64,000 nucleotides of DNA. It comes from Brevundimonas sp. NIBR10 (GTDB lineage: Bacteria; Pseudomonadota; Alphaproteobacteria; Caulobacterales; Caulobacteraceae). The DNA lies in the NCBI RefSeq assembly GCF_027912515.1, contig NZ_CP115464.1, positions 3,892,501 through 3,956,500 on the forward strand, written 5' to 3'. A model generated the notes under the pieces. The model did not search any database. It saw nothing but the letters and a program-made list of their open reading frames with translations, and was not told the DNA's origin. Positions 44,944 to 58,031 of the stretch are shown here, piece by piece. Within the stretch, counting starts at the first letter, position 1. Each line of letters starts with the position of its first letter. The translations under genes and the position numbers were made by a program.

Positions 44944-45762
44944 TCAGATCCGCTTCAGCCGCCGGGCATGGCCGCCGATGATCTTCAGCGCCAGGGCGTC
45001 GGGCAACAGTTTGGGAATGGCGGCCAACAGGGTGTTGCGCCAGCCCGGCACGACCCGCGCGCGGTTGGCCTCGACGGCGGCATATCCGACCCGCGCCACC
45101 TGGTTCGCCGTCTGCCACATCCAGGCCGGATAGGCCGAGGACACCTCCTCGCGCGATCCGTTCACGTCGTGGAACTCCGTCAAGGTGTAGCCGGGGCACA
45201 GGGCGGTGACGTGAACGCCCGTCCCCTCCAGCTCCAGATGCAGCCCGGCCGAGGCCTTGATCAGGAACCCCTTGATCGGCCCGTACAGGGTGTCGCCCCC
45301 GGTCGCCGGCATCAACCCGGCCAGGGACGCGACGTTCAGCACCCGCCCGAACCCGCGATCCACCATGCCGGGGATCAGCAGCCGCGACAGTTCGATCGGC
45401 GCGCTCAGCATGACCTTCACCATGGCCGCATGATCCGCCGGATCGGTGGCCAGAAACCCCGTGGTGCGCGAGAAGCCGGCGTTGTTGACCAGGGCGTCGA
45501 TCTGAATCCCAAGCGCACCGATCTGGTCGACCAACGCGGTCGCAGCACCGGGTGCTGCCAGATCGCAAGGCAACACGGTCACTCGGGCATCGTAGATTTC
45601 TGAGAGTTGGTCAGCGAGAAGCGCCAGTTCGGGCTCACGTCGAGCCGTGAGTACCGCGTCCCAACCATACTTGACGAAGGTCCAGGCGAGTGCGGCTCCA
45701 ATGCCTGCAGAAGCACCCGTGACTAGGACGGTACGCCCGCCACCGGGCCGCTGGCCGATCAT
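44944..45762 (-). CDS. Short-chain dehydrogenase/reductase
   Basis: About 272 residues from ATG 45762 (MIGQRPGGGRTVLVTG); the alternative ATG at 45798 would overlap the Rrf2 gene. Classical SDR: VTGASAGIG (NAD(P) binding), NNAGF, the catalytic Ser in VLNVASLAGLMPATGGDTLYGPIKGF with YGPIK as YxxxK, and CPGYTLTEFHDVNG. The A-rich N-terminal prolines before the Gly motif are not typical. The substrate is unknown. One base after the Rrf2 stop, so regulator and enzyme are one transcript. Confidence 0.88.
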   Translation of the reverse strand: MIGQRPGGGRTVLVTGASAGIGAALAWTFVKYGWDAVLTARREPELALLADQLSEIYDARVTVLPCDLAAPGAATALVDQIGALGIQIDALVNNAGFSRTTGFLATDPADHAAMVKVMLSAPIELSRLLIPGMVDRGFGRVLNVASLAGLMPATGGDTLYGPIKGFLIKASAGLHLELEGTGVHVTALCPGYTLTEFHDVNGSREEVSSAYPAWMWQTANQVARVGYAAVEANRARVVPGWRNTLLAAIPKLLPDALALKIIGGHARRLKRI

Positions 45763-45763
45763 C

Positions 45764-46234
45764 TCAGGCGGCGACGGGGCAGCTGGCGTGGGGCGCATGG
45801 GCCGCGAGCGAGGGCGCGTTCTCGGCCAGAAGGTCGGCGATGGTGATGTGGGACAGGGCTTCGTGGGCGGCGGTGTCGGCGGCGGTCAGGGCCTTGGCGA
45901 CCTGGCGGGGGATATGCTCCGAGATCGGGCACCCCTTGGCCCCTTGCGGCGGCGAACCCAGGTGGGCGCAGCCGTTGACGGCCCGTAGCACCGCGTCCAG
46001 CCGGATGTCCTCAGGCCGCTTCAGCAACCAGGACCCGCCCGATGCACCCGGCCGTGTCGCGATCAGCCCGGCCTTGGCCAGCAGGGCGGTCACGCGCCGG
46101 ATCACCACCGGATTGGTCGGGATCGAGGCCGCCAGCACGGCGCTGGCCGCCGCGCGCGAGGGGTCGTACGCGTCCCTGTGGGCCAGATAGGCCAGGGCGT
46201 GGGCGGCGACGGGAAAGCGTTGGCTGTCAGACAT
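45764..46234 (-). CDS. Rrf2-family transcriptional regulator
   Basis: About 156 residues from ATG 46234 (MSDSQRFPVAAHALAYLA). The winged HTH domain (ALAYLAHRDAYDPSRAAASAVLAASIPTNPVVIRRVTALLAKAGLIATRPGASGGSWLL) matches the Rrf2 family. Cys residues at NGCAHLG, GAKGCPISEH and ASCPVAA could be Fe-S or redox sensors, but the spacing (CxxxxxxxxxxxxC) is not that of IscR or NsrR. It probably controls the SDR gene one base downstream. The longer open frame upstream to 46495 has no domain. Confidence 0.85.
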   Translation of the reverse strand: MSDSQRFPVAAHALAYLAHRDAYDPSRAAASAVLAASIPTNPVVIRRVTALLAKAGLIATRPGASGGSWLLKRPEDIRLDAVLRAVNGCAHLGSPPQGAKGCPISEHIPRQVAKALTAADTAAHEALSHITIADLLAENAPSLAAHAPHASCPVAA

Positions 46235-46439
46235 GGGGCGGGGTTCCAGCCCATAAGGTAGTGCGGGCGCGGAAGATTCACAAATGCCCCCTCGCCGTCT
46301 CGTCCGCCGCTGCCCGATGGGGAGGAAATGGCGCACCGCAACCGAATCCTTGGCCCACGATTGAACCTTTGTCGGAATGAGCCTACAGCGCGCTCCGCTT
46401 TGATGGGCGCGCTCGAACAGTGCGACCCGGAGGATATTC

Positions 46440-48416
46440 ATGGCTGGGGATACGCCCCGCGATGCAGGCGCTCCCCCGCCCACGTCGCCAGACACGACCG
46501 CCGACGCCTCGGCGCCCGCGACCGCTCAAACTACACAAGCCGCCCACGGGCCGGGCAAGGCTGGATTCTGGGCCCTGACCATCGGCGCGATCGGCGTCGT
46601 GTTCGGCGACATCGGCACCAGCCCGCTGTACGCGCTGCGCGAGGCGATCGGCCATGCCCAGGGCGGGGTCGGCGGGGACCTGGCCGTCATCGGCGTCGTC
46701 TCTCTGGCCTTCTGGGCCCTGATGATCGTGGTGACGCTGAAATACGTCCTGTTCCTGATGCGCGCCGACAACAAGGGCGAAGGCGGCACCCTGGCCCTGA
46801 TGGCCTTGGCCCAGCACGCGATCGGTCGACGGAGTGCCTGGATCTTCATCCTGGGGGTCTGCGGCGCGGCGCTGTTCTATGGCGACGGCATCATCACGCC
46901 CGCCATCTCGGTCCTGTCGGCGATCGAGGGCGTCAAGGATGCGCCCGGCGTCGGCACTCGCCTGGATGCCTTCATCGTGCCGGTGGCCGCTGCCATTCTG
47001 ATCGCCCTGTTCCTGGCCCAGTCACGCGGCACGGCGGGCCTGGCCAAGTATTTCGGCCCGATCACCGCGATCTGGTTCCTGTCGCTCGGCGCGCTGGGCC
47101 TCTATCACATCTTCGACGACATCAGCATCCTGCGGGCCCTGTCGCCCCACTACGGGGTGATGCTGCTGATCAACGACGGGTTCCTGGGCTTCATCATCCT
47201 GGGCTCGGTCTTCCTGGCCGTCACGGGGGCCGAGGCGCTGTATGCCGACATGGGCCATTTCGGAAAGGCCCCGATCCGCGCCGGCTGGCTATGCTTCGTC
47301 CTGCCCTGTCTGACGTTGAACTACCTGGGCCAGGGGGCCCTGATCCTCGACAACCAGGGCGCGGCCGAGAACCCGTTCTGGGCCATGGTGCCGCATTTCG
47401 CCTACTGGCCCATGCTGCTGCTGGCCACGATCGCCACCGTCATCGCGTCCCAGGCCGTGATCACCGGCGCCTTCTCGGTCACCCAACAGGCGGTCCAGCT
47501 GGGCCTGTTGCCGCGCATCGACATCCGCTTCACGTCCGAGACCCAGGCCGGTCAGATCTTCGTGCCGGCGGTCAACACCCTGCTGATGGTCGGGGTCCTG
47601 ACCCTGCTGGTCGTGTTCCAGAGCTCGCACAATCTGACGGCGGCTTACGGCGTCGCGGTCACCGGCGTCATGCTGATCAACACCCTGATGAGCTTCTCGG
47701 TCATCACCAAGAAATGGGGCTGGAGCGTGTGGGCCACCCTGGCCTGTCTCATCCCGTTCGGCTTCATCGACACCGTCTTCCTGACCTCGAACCTGCTCAA
47801 GATCCCCGACGGCGCCTGGCTGCCGCTGGTCCTGGGCGCGGTGCTGATCCTGATCATGTGGACCTGGACGCGGGGGTCGCAGATCCTGTCCGACAAGGCC
47901 AAGAAGGACAGCCTGCCCCTGACCGACCTGATCGAGATGCTGCGCGCCCGCCCGCCGCATCGCGCGCCCGGCACGGCCATCTTCCTGACCAGCGACCCGG
48001 ACGTGGCCCCAGTCGCCCTGATGCACAATCTCAAGCACAACAAGGTGCTGCACGAGAAGAACGTCATCCTGACGGTCCGTACCGCCGACCGGCCGCGCGT
48101 TCCCGACAGCCACCGCGTCCAGATCGAGCCGATCAACGACGACTTCAAGAAGATCACCCTGACCTATGGCTTCATGGAAAGCCCGGTGGTGCCGCGCGCG
48201 CTCAGCCTGTGCCGCAAACAGGGGGTGAAGTTCGACATCATGTCGACCAGCTTCTTCCTCGGCCGTCGCTCGGTCGTGCCCTCGGCCAGCCAGGGGATGC
48301 CCCTGTGGCAGGACAAGCTCTATATCTTCCTGATGCGCAACGCGGCCAACCCGACCGACTTCTTCCACATCCCGCCCGGACGGGTGGTCGAACTCGGCAC
48401 GCAGGTCTCGGTTTGA
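46440..48416 (+). CDS. kup: Low-affinity potassium uptake protein Kup
   Basis: A 658-residue KUP/HAK/KT transporter with twelve membrane helices and a cytoplasmic C-terminal tail. Diagnostic segments: GAIGVVFGDIGTSPLYALRE (helix 1), YVLFLMRADNKGEGGTLALMAL, GAALFYGDGIITPAISVLSAIEGV, GAEALYADMGHFGKAPIR and VITGAFSVTQQAVQLGLLPRI. K+/H+ symport. It starts 205 bases after the divergent Rrf2 gene, and its stop lies 10 bases before rsmB. Confidence 0.95.
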   Translation: MAGDTPRDAGAPPPTSPDTTADASAPATAQTTQAAHGPGKAGFWALTIGAIGVVFGDIGTSPLYALREAIGHAQGGVGGDLAVIGVVSLAFWALMIVVTLKYVLFLMRADNKGEGGTLALMALAQHAIGRRSAWIFILGVCGAALFYGDGIITPAISVLSAIEGVKDAPGVGTRLDAFIVPVAAAILIALFLAQSRGTAGLAKYFGPITAIWFLSLGALGLYHIFDDISILRALSPHYGVMLLINDGFLGFIILGSVFLAVTGAEALYADMGHFGKAPIRAGWLCFVLPCLTLNYLGQGALILDNQGAAENPFWAMVPHFAYWPMLLLATIATVIASQAVITGAFSVTQQAVQLGLLPRIDIRFTSETQAGQIFVPAVNTLLMVGVLTLLVVFQSSHNLTAAYGVAVTGVMLINTLMSFSVITKKWGWSVWATLACLIPFGFIDTVFLTSNLLKIPDGAWLPLVLGAVLILIMWTWTRGSQILSDKAKKDSLPLTDLIEMLRARPPHRAPGTAIFLTSDPDVAPVALMHNLKHNKVLHEKNVILTVRTADRPRVPDSHRVQIEPINDDFKKITLTYGFMESPVVPRALSLCRKQGVKFDIMSTSFFLGRRSVVPSASQGMPLWQDKLYIFLMRNAANPTDFFHIPPGRVVELGTQVSV

Positions 48417-48426
48417 CGGTGTCCGC

Positions 48427-49821
48427 ATGAGCGGGGGTGCCCCCAAGGGCAAGGACTCAGGCGCACGCGGCCGCCGTCTCGCTGACAAGGCGCGTGGGCC
48501 CCGTCGCGAGCCCAAGCCCCAGGCCGAGCGCGTCCCCGACGAAGCCGCAGACATCGGCGTCGAGGCCCGCATCGCCGCCGGCGTCCTGCTCAACGCCGCC
48601 CTGATCAGGCGCGGCGGCCTGGACGAGGCGCTGGCCCTGCCCGCCGTCACCGCCCTGCCCGGCCCCGATCGCGCCTTCGCGCGTGCCGTGGCCATGGCGG
48701 CCCTGCGTCGGCTCGGCGAGATTGACCAGATCCTGGACCGCAAGCTCCAGAAGCGGCCGCCCGAGACCATCCGCACCCTGTTGCGCATCGCCCTGGCCCA
48801 GACCCTGGTGCTGGGCACCCCCGCCTTCGCCGCCGTCTCCACCGCCGTGAAACTGGCCGAGCGAGATCCCAAGACCCGGCCCTACAAGGCCCTGGTCAAT
48901 GCCGTCCTGCGCGGCATCGAACGCGAGGGGCCCGGCCTGACCACGGCCGAGTCGAACCTGCCCGACTGGATCGCCGCCCGCTGGAAACAGACCTATGGCG
49001 ACGCCGCCCTGGCCGGTCTGGCCCTCGCCGCCCGCGAGGAGCCCGCGACCGACCTCAGCCTCAAACCCGACGCCGATCCGGCCACCCTGGCCGAGGCCGT
49101 CGAGGGTGAGGTGCTGCCCGGCGGCACGGTCCGCACCTTCAAGCGCGGCGACGTCGCGGGCTGGCCCGGCTTCGAGGACGGGTCCTGGTGGGTCCAGGAC
49201 GCCGCCGCCGCCGTTCCTGTGCGGCTTCTGGCCCCCAAGGCCGGCGAGACCGCGCTGGACATGTGCGCTGCCCCCGGTGGCAAGACGCTGCAGATCGCGG
49301 CGTCCGCCGCCTCGGTCGTCGCGCTGGACCGTTCCGACGCCCGGCTGAAACGCCTGCGCCAGAACCTGGCCCGCACGGGTCTGGAGGCCGAGATCGCGGT
49401 GATGCCGGCCGAGGACTGGCTGGACAGCAGGACCTTCGACGCGGTCCTGCTGGACGCCCCCTGTACCGCCACCGGCACCTTCCGCCGCAACCCCGAGGTC
49501 CTGCGCGCCACCAAGCCCGCCGAGGTCGCCAAGCTGGCGGACGTCCAGCACCGGCTGCTGGACGCCGCCGCCCTGCGCGTCGCCCCCGGCGGTCGCCTCG
49601 TCTATTGCGTCTGTTCGCTGGAACGCGAGGAGGGCGAGACCCAGATCATCGCCTTCCTGCGCCGCAACCCCGCCTTCCGCACCGCTCCCGCCCTCCCCGC
49701 CGAGATCGGTGCCCCGGACGAGGCCCTGACCCCCGAGGGCTGGCTCCGCATCCTGCCCTCGATGTGGGCTGAGAAGGGTGGCGTGGACGGGTTCTTCGCC
49801 GCGCGGCTGGAGCGGATTTAA
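48427..49821 (+). CDS. rsmB: 16S rRNA cytosine-C5 methyltransferase, RsmB-like
   Basis: A 464-residue protein with an N-terminal NusB-like RNA-binding domain (about residues 45-165, RIAAGVLLNAALIR to AVLRGIEREGP) and a C-terminal methyltransferase. Motifs: ALDMCAAPGGKTLQ (SAM loop), LDAPCTATGTFRRNPEV (first catalytic Cys in PC) and YCVCSLEREEGE (second Cys). It methylates C967 of 16S rRNA in E. coli. The Arg/Lys-rich first 30 residues are long. Follows kup by ten bases. Confidence 0.92.
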   Translation: MSGGAPKGKDSGARGRRLADKARGPRREPKPQAERVPDEAADIGVEARIAAGVLLNAALIRRGGLDEALALPAVTALPGPDRAFARAVAMAALRRLGEIDQILDRKLQKRPPETIRTLLRIALAQTLVLGTPAFAAVSTAVKLAERDPKTRPYKALVNAVLRGIEREGPGLTTAESNLPDWIAARWKQTYGDAALAGLALAAREEPATDLSLKPDADPATLAEAVEGEVLPGGTVRTFKRGDVAGWPGFEDGSWWVQDAAAAVPVRLLAPKAGETALDMCAAPGGKTLQIAASAASVVALDRSDARLKRLRQNLARTGLEAEIAVMPAEDWLDSRTFDAVLLDAPCTATGTFRRNPEVLRATKPAEVAKLADVQHRLLDAAALRVAPGGRLVYCVCSLEREEGETQIIAFLRRNPAFRTAPALPAEIGAPDEALTPEGWLRILPSMWAEKGGVDGFFAARLERI

Positions 49822-49825
49822 TCTC

Positions 49826-49958
49826 TCCCTCCCCCTCGGGGGAGGGTGGTCGAAGCGAAGCGGAGACCGGGTGGGAAGGGCAAGGCAAGGCAGCGCCGGT
49901 TCGCCTTGCCGCCCCCACCCGATCGCTTCGCGATCTGCCCTCCCCCGAGGGGGAGGGA
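49826..49958. repeat. 133-bp dispersed palindromic repeat, copy B
   Basis: Second copy of the unit at 28136-28268, with about five base differences by eye. It lies between convergent rsmB and moeA, starting five bases after the rsmB stop. Like copy A it is flanked by the CCCTCCCCCTCGGGGGAGGG-type ends. Confidence 0.9.
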
Positions 49959-49969
49959 AACGCCCTTCA

Positions 49970-51169
49970 TTATATCGAAGGCCCCATCACGCTCACCGTC
50001 TCACCGTCCGCCACGGCCTCAGCAAAGGGCAGACGGCGGATCAGGGCGTTGGCGGCCGCCATCACGGAAACCAGCGACGAATCCTGATCGGCGAAGGGCG
50101 TCACCCGCCGCACACCGTCCGGACCGGGTGCAGCAACGGCCCGGATGTAGTGATCACGCGGTCCGTTGGCCGGTAGCGTCCCAGCCAAGATCGCCGTCTC
50201 GAACCGCTCGCCCAGCGCCCCGCCCTGTAACCGCGCCAGCACGGGGGCGAGGAACAACTCGGCGCAGACCAGCGCGGACGCCGGATTGCCGGGCAGGCCC
50301 AGCACAGCCCGCCCGTCGGGCAGGGTCGCGAACCAAACCGGCTTGCCCGGCCGCATCGCCACCCCCTCGACGTGCAGGACGGCCCCCAGATCCCGCAGCG
50401 CAGGCTTGACCAGATCGTGGTCCCCCACCGAGGCCCCGCCGATGGTGACCAGGACGTCGAACGTCGCCCCCGACACCGCAGCCGCGATCGCGTCTTTGTC
50501 GTCACCGCTCGACGCCAGAACCTGAGCCCCCCCGCCGTGCCGCGCCACGAAGGCCGCCAGCGACGGCGCGCCCGAGTTGTAGATCTGGTCCGGTCCCGCC
50601 GCCTGTCCCGGCTCGACCAGTTCGTCGCCGGTGGCCAGGATCGCCACCGTCGGTCGCCGCCCGCAGCGCAGCGTCGCCACTCCCGCCGAGGCCGCCAGCG
50701 CCAGACGCCACGGATTCACCCGCGTCCCGGCTTTCAGCAGAACTTCGCCCTCGCGGAAGTCACAGCCCCGGCGACGGATGTTGCGCCCCACGTTCCCTGT
50801 CGGCTTGAACGCCGCGAGGTCGCCGCGCCGCTCGACCTCTTCCTGGATCACCACCCGGTCGGCACCCGGCGGCACGGGCGCGCCGGTGAAGATGCGCGCC
50901 GTCTCTCCGGCCTCGACCCCATGCGCCATGCCCCGTCCCGCGACGCTCTCGCCGACGATCCGCAGCGAAGCGCCGTCCTGAACGTCGGCATCCCGCACCG
51001 CCCAGCCGTCCATGGCCGAGGCGTCGAACGGCGGCTGGTCCCGCCCAGCCGCGATGGGCGCGGCCAGCCAGCGCCCGTCGGCCTGGGCCAGGGCGACGTC
51101 CTCGGCACCGAGCGACCCGACTTGGGCCAGAACGGCCTCCAGCGCCGCCTCGACCGTCGGCAGTTTCAC
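49970..51169 (-). CDS. moeA: Molybdopterin molybdenumtransferase MoeA
   Basis: A 399-residue enzyme that inserts molybdate into adenylylated molybdopterin. Domain order is typical: MoeA N-terminal ([30 protein letters not shown]), MogA-like central domain ([39 protein letters not shown]), and a C-terminal beta domain ending [16 protein letters not shown]. Start at 51169 ([16 protein letters not shown]), overlapping moaC by four bases. Last gene of the moa operon. Confidence 0.95.
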   Translation of the reverse strand: MKLPTVEAALEAVLAQVGSLGAEDVALAQADGRWLAAPIAAGRDQPPFDASAMDGWAVRDADVQDGASLRIVGESVAGRGMAHGVEAGETARIFTGAPVPPGADRVVIQEEVERRGDLAAFKPTGNVGRNIRRRGCDFREGEVLLKAGTRVNPWRLALAASAGVATLRCGRRPTVAILATGDELVEPGQAAGPDQIYNSGAPSLAAFVARHGGGAQVLASSGDDKDAIAAAVSGATFDVLVTIGGASVGDHDLVKPALRDLGAVLHVEGVAMRPGKPVWFATLPDGRAVLGLPGNPASALVCAELFLAPVLARLQGGALGERFETAILAGTLPANGPRDHYIRAVAAPGPDGVRRVTPFADQDSSLVSVMAAANALIRRLPFAEAVADGETVSVMGPSI

Positions 51170-51654
51170 ACCCGTACCCAGTCGCCCGAGACCCCGCCCG
51201 ACTTAGACACCAGCCGAACCGCCTCGATCGTCATCCCCCGGTCCACGGCCTTGAGCATGTCGTAGAGGGTCAGCAGGGCCAAGCCGGCGGCCGTCAGCGC
51301 CTCCATCTCCACCCCGGTCTGGCCCGTCGTCCGCACCCGCGCCATGACCCCCAGCCCTGACCCGTCGGCCAGGGGTTCGACCGCCACCTTGACCGAACTC
51401 AACATCAGCGGGTGACACATCGGGATCAGGTCCGAGGTCCGTTTGGCGGCCATGACCCCCGCGATCTCGGCGACCGCCCGCACGTCGCCCTTCTTGCCGC
51501 CCCCGGACAGGGCCAGGGTCAGGGTCGCGGGCAGCATCGTCAGCCGCCCTTCCGCGACGGCTTCCCGCGTCGTCGTCGCCTTGTCGGAGACATCGACCAT
51601 CCGGGCGCGGCCTTCAGCGTCGATGTGTGTAAGGTTTCGCTGACTTTCGGCCAT
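51166..51654 (-). CDS. moaC: Cyclic pyranopterin monophosphate synthase MoaC
   Basis: A 162-residue MoaC. With MoaA it converts GTP to cyclic pyranopterin monophosphate. Typical segments: [29 protein letters not shown], the [33 protein letters not shown] motif with substrate-binding Lys and His, and [24 protein letters not shown] near the end. Overlaps moaB by one base and moeA by four. Confidence 0.96.
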   Translation of the reverse strand: MAESQRNLTHIDAEGRARMVDVSDKATTTREAVAEGRLTMLPATLTLALSGGGKKGDVRAVAEIAGVMAAKRTSDLIPMCHPLMLSSVKVAVEPLADGSGLGVMARVRTTGQTGVEMEALTAAGLALLTLYDMLKAVDRGMTIEAVRLVSKSGGVSGDWVRV

Positions 51655-52208
51655 CAGACTTCCAGCAGACGCGGCATCAGCTCGACCATGTTGCAGGGCC
51701 GGTGGCGACTATCCAGCTGCCAGCGGATCACACTGTCCCAGCCGTCCCGCACCGCCCCGTTAGACCCCGGCAGGCAGAAGACGAACACCCCGCCGATGAT
51801 CCCCGCCGTCGCCCGCGACTGCAGCGTCGACAGGCCGATGGTCTGGTAGCTGACGGTGTGGAAGATCACCGAGAACCCGTCGATCCGCTTGTCGAACAGG
51901 GGCTCCAGCGCCTCGGGCGTGACGTCCCGCCCGGTCAGGCCGGTGCCACCCGTCGTGATGATCGCATCGACGTCGCCACCCGCGATCCAGCCCCGGACCT
52001 GGGCCCGGATTTCCTCGATGTCGTCGGCCACGATGGCGCGGCCGACGCAGGCATGACCCGCCGCCGCGATCCGGTCAGCCAGGATGCCGCCCGAGGTGTC
52101 GCTGTCCTCGTCGCGCGTGTCGGACACGGTCAGGACTGCGATCCGGATCGGCGTGATCGGCCCGTCGATCAGCTTGCCGCCCGGTGCCGGCAGAATGTCG
52201 TCGGTCAT
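51654..52208 (-). CDS. moaB: Molybdenum cofactor protein MoaB/Mog family
   Basis: A 184-residue MoaB/MogA-fold protein: [25 protein letters not shown], and [17 protein letters not shown], the molybdopterin-binding GGTG motif. Members adenylylate molybdopterin (MogA) or have a related role (MoaB). The C-terminal [37 protein letters not shown] is MoaB-like. In the moa operon between moaE and moaC; no separate mogA is seen. Confidence 0.92.
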   Translation of the reverse strand: MTDDILPAPGGKLIDGPITPIRIAVLTVSDTRDEDSDTSGGILADRIAAAGHACVGRAIVADDIEEIRAQVRGWIAGGDVDAIITTGGTGLTGRDVTPEALEPLFDKRIDGFSVIFHTVSYQTIGLSTLQSRATAGIIGGVFVFCLPGSNGAVRDGWDSVIRWQLDSRHRPCNMVELMPRLLEV

Positions 52209-52666
52209 ATCGTCTCTCCAGTCGTCCAGCGGGCGGCGTCGGCGTGATCGCCTGACCGCGCCTCGATCCAGCGCGTCCCGTCCGGCCCCGTCTCCTTCTT
52301 CCAGAAGGGGGCCCGTGTCTTCAACTGATCCATCAGGAAATCGGCCGCCTGAAAGGCTTCCCGGCGGTGCTCGGCCGCCACGGCGACGAAGACGATGGGC
52401 TGCCCCACCTCCAGATCGCCCCAGCGGTGCGCCACCAGCACGTCGATGACCGAAAACCGCGCCCGTGCCTCGGCCTCCAGTTCGGCCACGACCTTTTCCG
52501 TATAGCCGGGATAGGCCTCAAGGCTCAGCCGCGACACCACAGCTCCGTCGGTCGCTCCGCGCGTCAGGCCGGTGAAGCTGACCACGCCGCCGACATCGCT
52601 GCGACCGCGACAGAAGCCGGCCAGCAGGGCCCCGGGATCGATGGCCTCGGTCTGGACCCGGATCAC
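52205..52666 (-). CDS. moaE: Molybdopterin synthase catalytic subunit MoaE
   Basis: A 153-residue large subunit of molybdopterin synthase. It accepts sulfur from thiocarboxylated MoaD to make the dithiolene. Landmarks: GGVVSFTGLTRG, SLEAYPGYTEKVVAELEAEAR, AHRWGDLEVGQPIVFVAVAAEHRREAFQAADFLMDQLKTRAPFWKKE, with the active-site Lys in FWKKE. It follows moaD by three bases and overlaps moaB by four. Confidence 0.95.
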   Translation of the reverse strand: MIRVQTEAIDPGALLAGFCRGRSDVGGVVSFTGLTRGATDGAVVSRLSLEAYPGYTEKVVAELEAEARARFSVIDVLVAHRWGDLEVGQPIVFVAVAAEHRREAFQAADFLMDQLKTRAPFWKKETGPDGTRWIEARSGDHADAARWTTGETI

Positions 52667-52669
52667 GGC

Positions 52670-52909
52670 TCAGCCCCCGCTGACCGGCGGGATGAAGGCG
52701 ACCTCGTCGGAGGCGCTCAAGGGCCTGTCGCCTCGCACCATTTCGGCATTGAGGATTGCGCAGGTTCCCGGGCCAGACAGTCGCTCTCCCAGCCCCGCAT
52801 CTTCATCGGCCAGCATCGCCCGCAAAGCGTCCAGCGACCCCGCATCGATGACCCGCTCGCGCCAGCCCGCCGCCTCGGCGAGGGCTCCGAACATCAGAAC
52901 CCGCGCCAT
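52670..52909 (-). CDS. moaD: Molybdopterin synthase sulfur carrier MoaD
   Basis: A 79-residue ubiquitin-fold protein from ATG 52909 ([18 protein letters not shown]), ending in the required VSGG, whose C-terminal Gly is thiocarboxylated by MoeB to carry sulfur to MoaE. The body (AILNAEMVRGDRPLSASDEVAFIPPVSGG) is standard. Its first base is shared with the moaA stop. The much longer open frame that includes it upstream is a shadow of moaA. Confidence 0.93.
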   Translation of the reverse strand: MARVLMFGALAEAAGWRERVIDAGSLDALRAMLADEDAGLGERLSGPGTCAILNAEMVRGDRPLSASDEVAFIPPVSGG

Positions 52910-53952
52910 CAGCCGCCCGTCATGGACATCGGCCGTGATACCGCCGGTGCCGCCCCCCGACGGCCGATCTCGAAATCGTGGCCCTTGGGCTTGCGTGAGA
53001 TGGCCTCGCGGATCGCGGCCTGAAGCGGGGCATCGTCGCCCGGATTGTCGCGCAGTACGGCCCGCAGATCGGCGTGATCGTCCTGGCCCAGACAGACGAA
53101 CAGGGTTCCGGTGCATGTCACCCGCACCCGGTTGCAGCTTTCGCAGAAGTTGTGGGTCATGGGGGTGATGAAGCCCAGAACACCGCCGGTCTGCTCGACC
53201 CTGACATAGCGGGCCGGCCCGCCTGTCTTCAGCGGCAGGGGTGTCAGGGTCCAGTCCCGCTCCAGCCCCGCGCGCACGGTGGTCAGCGGCAGATACTGAT
53301 CCGTCCGATCCGCCTCGATCAGCCCCAACGGCATGGTCTCGATCAGGGTCAGCTCCATGTCCCGCTCGTGGGCCCAGGCGATCATCCCGGCCAGGGCCTC
53401 CGCATTGTCGGCCTTCAGCGCCACGGTGTTGATCTTGACCCGGATGCCCGCCGCCTGGGCCGCGTCGATCCCCGCCATCACCTCGGTCAGGTTTCCCCCG
53501 CGCGTGATCCGGCGATAGTCGTCGGGGTCGAGGGTGTCGATCGACACATTGATCCGCCGCACCCCGTATCCGGCCAGAGCCTGGGCGTAGCGGGCCAGCT
53601 GGGTGCCGTTGGTGGTCAGGGTCAGTTCGTGCAGCCGCCCGCTGTCCAGATGGCGCGACAGGTCGGCGACCAGGTCCATGAACCCCTTGCGGATCAGAGG
53701 CTCGCCCCCCGTCAGCCTCAGCCGCGTGGTGCCCAGGTCGATGAAGGTCGCACACAGCCGACCCAGTTCCTCGATCGTCAGAAGTTCGGCGCGCGGCAGA
53801 AAGGTCTGTCGCTCGGCCATGCAATAGGTGCAGCGCAGGTCGCAGCGGTCCGTCACCGACACCCGCACATAGTCGATCGCCCGACCGAATGGATCGATCA
53901 GCGGCGAGGCTGACGGCTCAGGGCGGCCGTCGGATGACAGGGCGGGTCCCAC
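52909..53952 (-). CDS. moaA: GTP 3',8-cyclase MoaA
   Basis: A 347-residue radical SAM enzyme, first step of molybdopterin synthesis. N-terminal cluster [11 protein letters not shown] (Cys37, 41, 44), C-terminal cluster in [22 protein letters not shown], and the terminal TGG: MoaA proteins end with a conserved Gly-Gly needed for activity. Start ATG 53952 has a short lead ([20 protein letters not shown]) before the conserved [18 protein letters not shown]. First gene of the moa operon; a 138-base gap separates it from the RR gene. Confidence 0.95.
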   Translation of the reverse strand: MGPALSSDGRPEPSASPLIDPFGRAIDYVRVSVTDRCDLRCTYCMAERQTFLPRAELLTIEELGRLCATFIDLGTTRLRLTGGEPLIRKGFMDLVADLSRHLDSGRLHELTLTTNGTQLARYAQALAGYGVRRINVSIDTLDPDDYRRITRGGNLTEVMAGIDAAQAAGIRVKINTVALKADNAEALAGMIAWAHERDMELTLIETMPLGLIEADRTDQYLPLTTVRAGLERDWTLTPLPLKTGGPARYVRVEQTGGVLGFITPMTHNFCESCNRVRVTCTGTLFVCLGQDDHADLRAVLRDNPGDDAPLQAAIREAISRKPKGHDFEIGRRGAAPAVSRPMSMTGG

Positions 53953-54090
53953 GATGAGGGGTCTCTGCTGGCGGATCAGGACGAGACCACAGGTGTCGCA
54001 CCATCCTCGCCGTCCCGCCAGAGCGTGACGATATCCCGGCGCAGATATCGGGGACGCGGGAGGTCCGCCCCGGGGCCTGGATGCCCTGGG

Positions 54091-54485
54091 TCAGTCGAAA
54101 GGACTGCTCGCCACCGACGGCCCGGCCAGCATCTCCGCGATCGTCGTCGCAAAGGTGGAGATTCGCAGCGGCTTGGACATGACCCGGTCGGCACCGAAGG
54201 CCAGAGCCGGATTCAGGAGACTGTTCACATCCATGCTTCCCCCGCTGGAGATGGCCAGGATGCGGACGCTGGAGCGACGCCGCTTCAGCTCGATGATGGT
54301 CTCGATCCCGTCCTTGTTGGGCATCAGCATGTCCAGGACGATCAGGTCGACGGATTCGGCCTCGACGATGCGCAGGGCCTCGTCGCCGTCCTCGGCCTCG
54401 AGCACGCGATAGCCTTCGCCGGACAGCAGCTCGGCCCCGATGGCGCGCAGCATCGGGTCGTCGTCGGCGATCAGGACGGTCGTGG

Positions 54486-54489
<4 letters not shown>
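54091..54489 (-). CDS. Single-domain response regulator
   Basis: A 132-residue receiver: VLIADDDPMLRAIGAEL (acidic pair), VDLIVLDMLMPNKDGIETI (phospho-Asp), ILAISSGG (Thr/Ser switch) and VMSKPLR (Lys). No output domain, so it may signal by protein contact. Its ATG overlaps the stop of the large hybrid kinase by four bases, which makes that kinase the likely partner. MoaA is 138 bases away and unrelated. Confidence 0.85.
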
Positions 54490-57926
<3,437 letters not shown>

Positions 57927-58031
57927 CGCCTCAAGCGGTGAGCTATACCTGACGTTAATGACCCGACCCTTAAGGTGGCCGTTGGATCAGAAGATCTGGG
58001 ATGGGGTCTGTCAGCCCCAGGGTCGATATCG

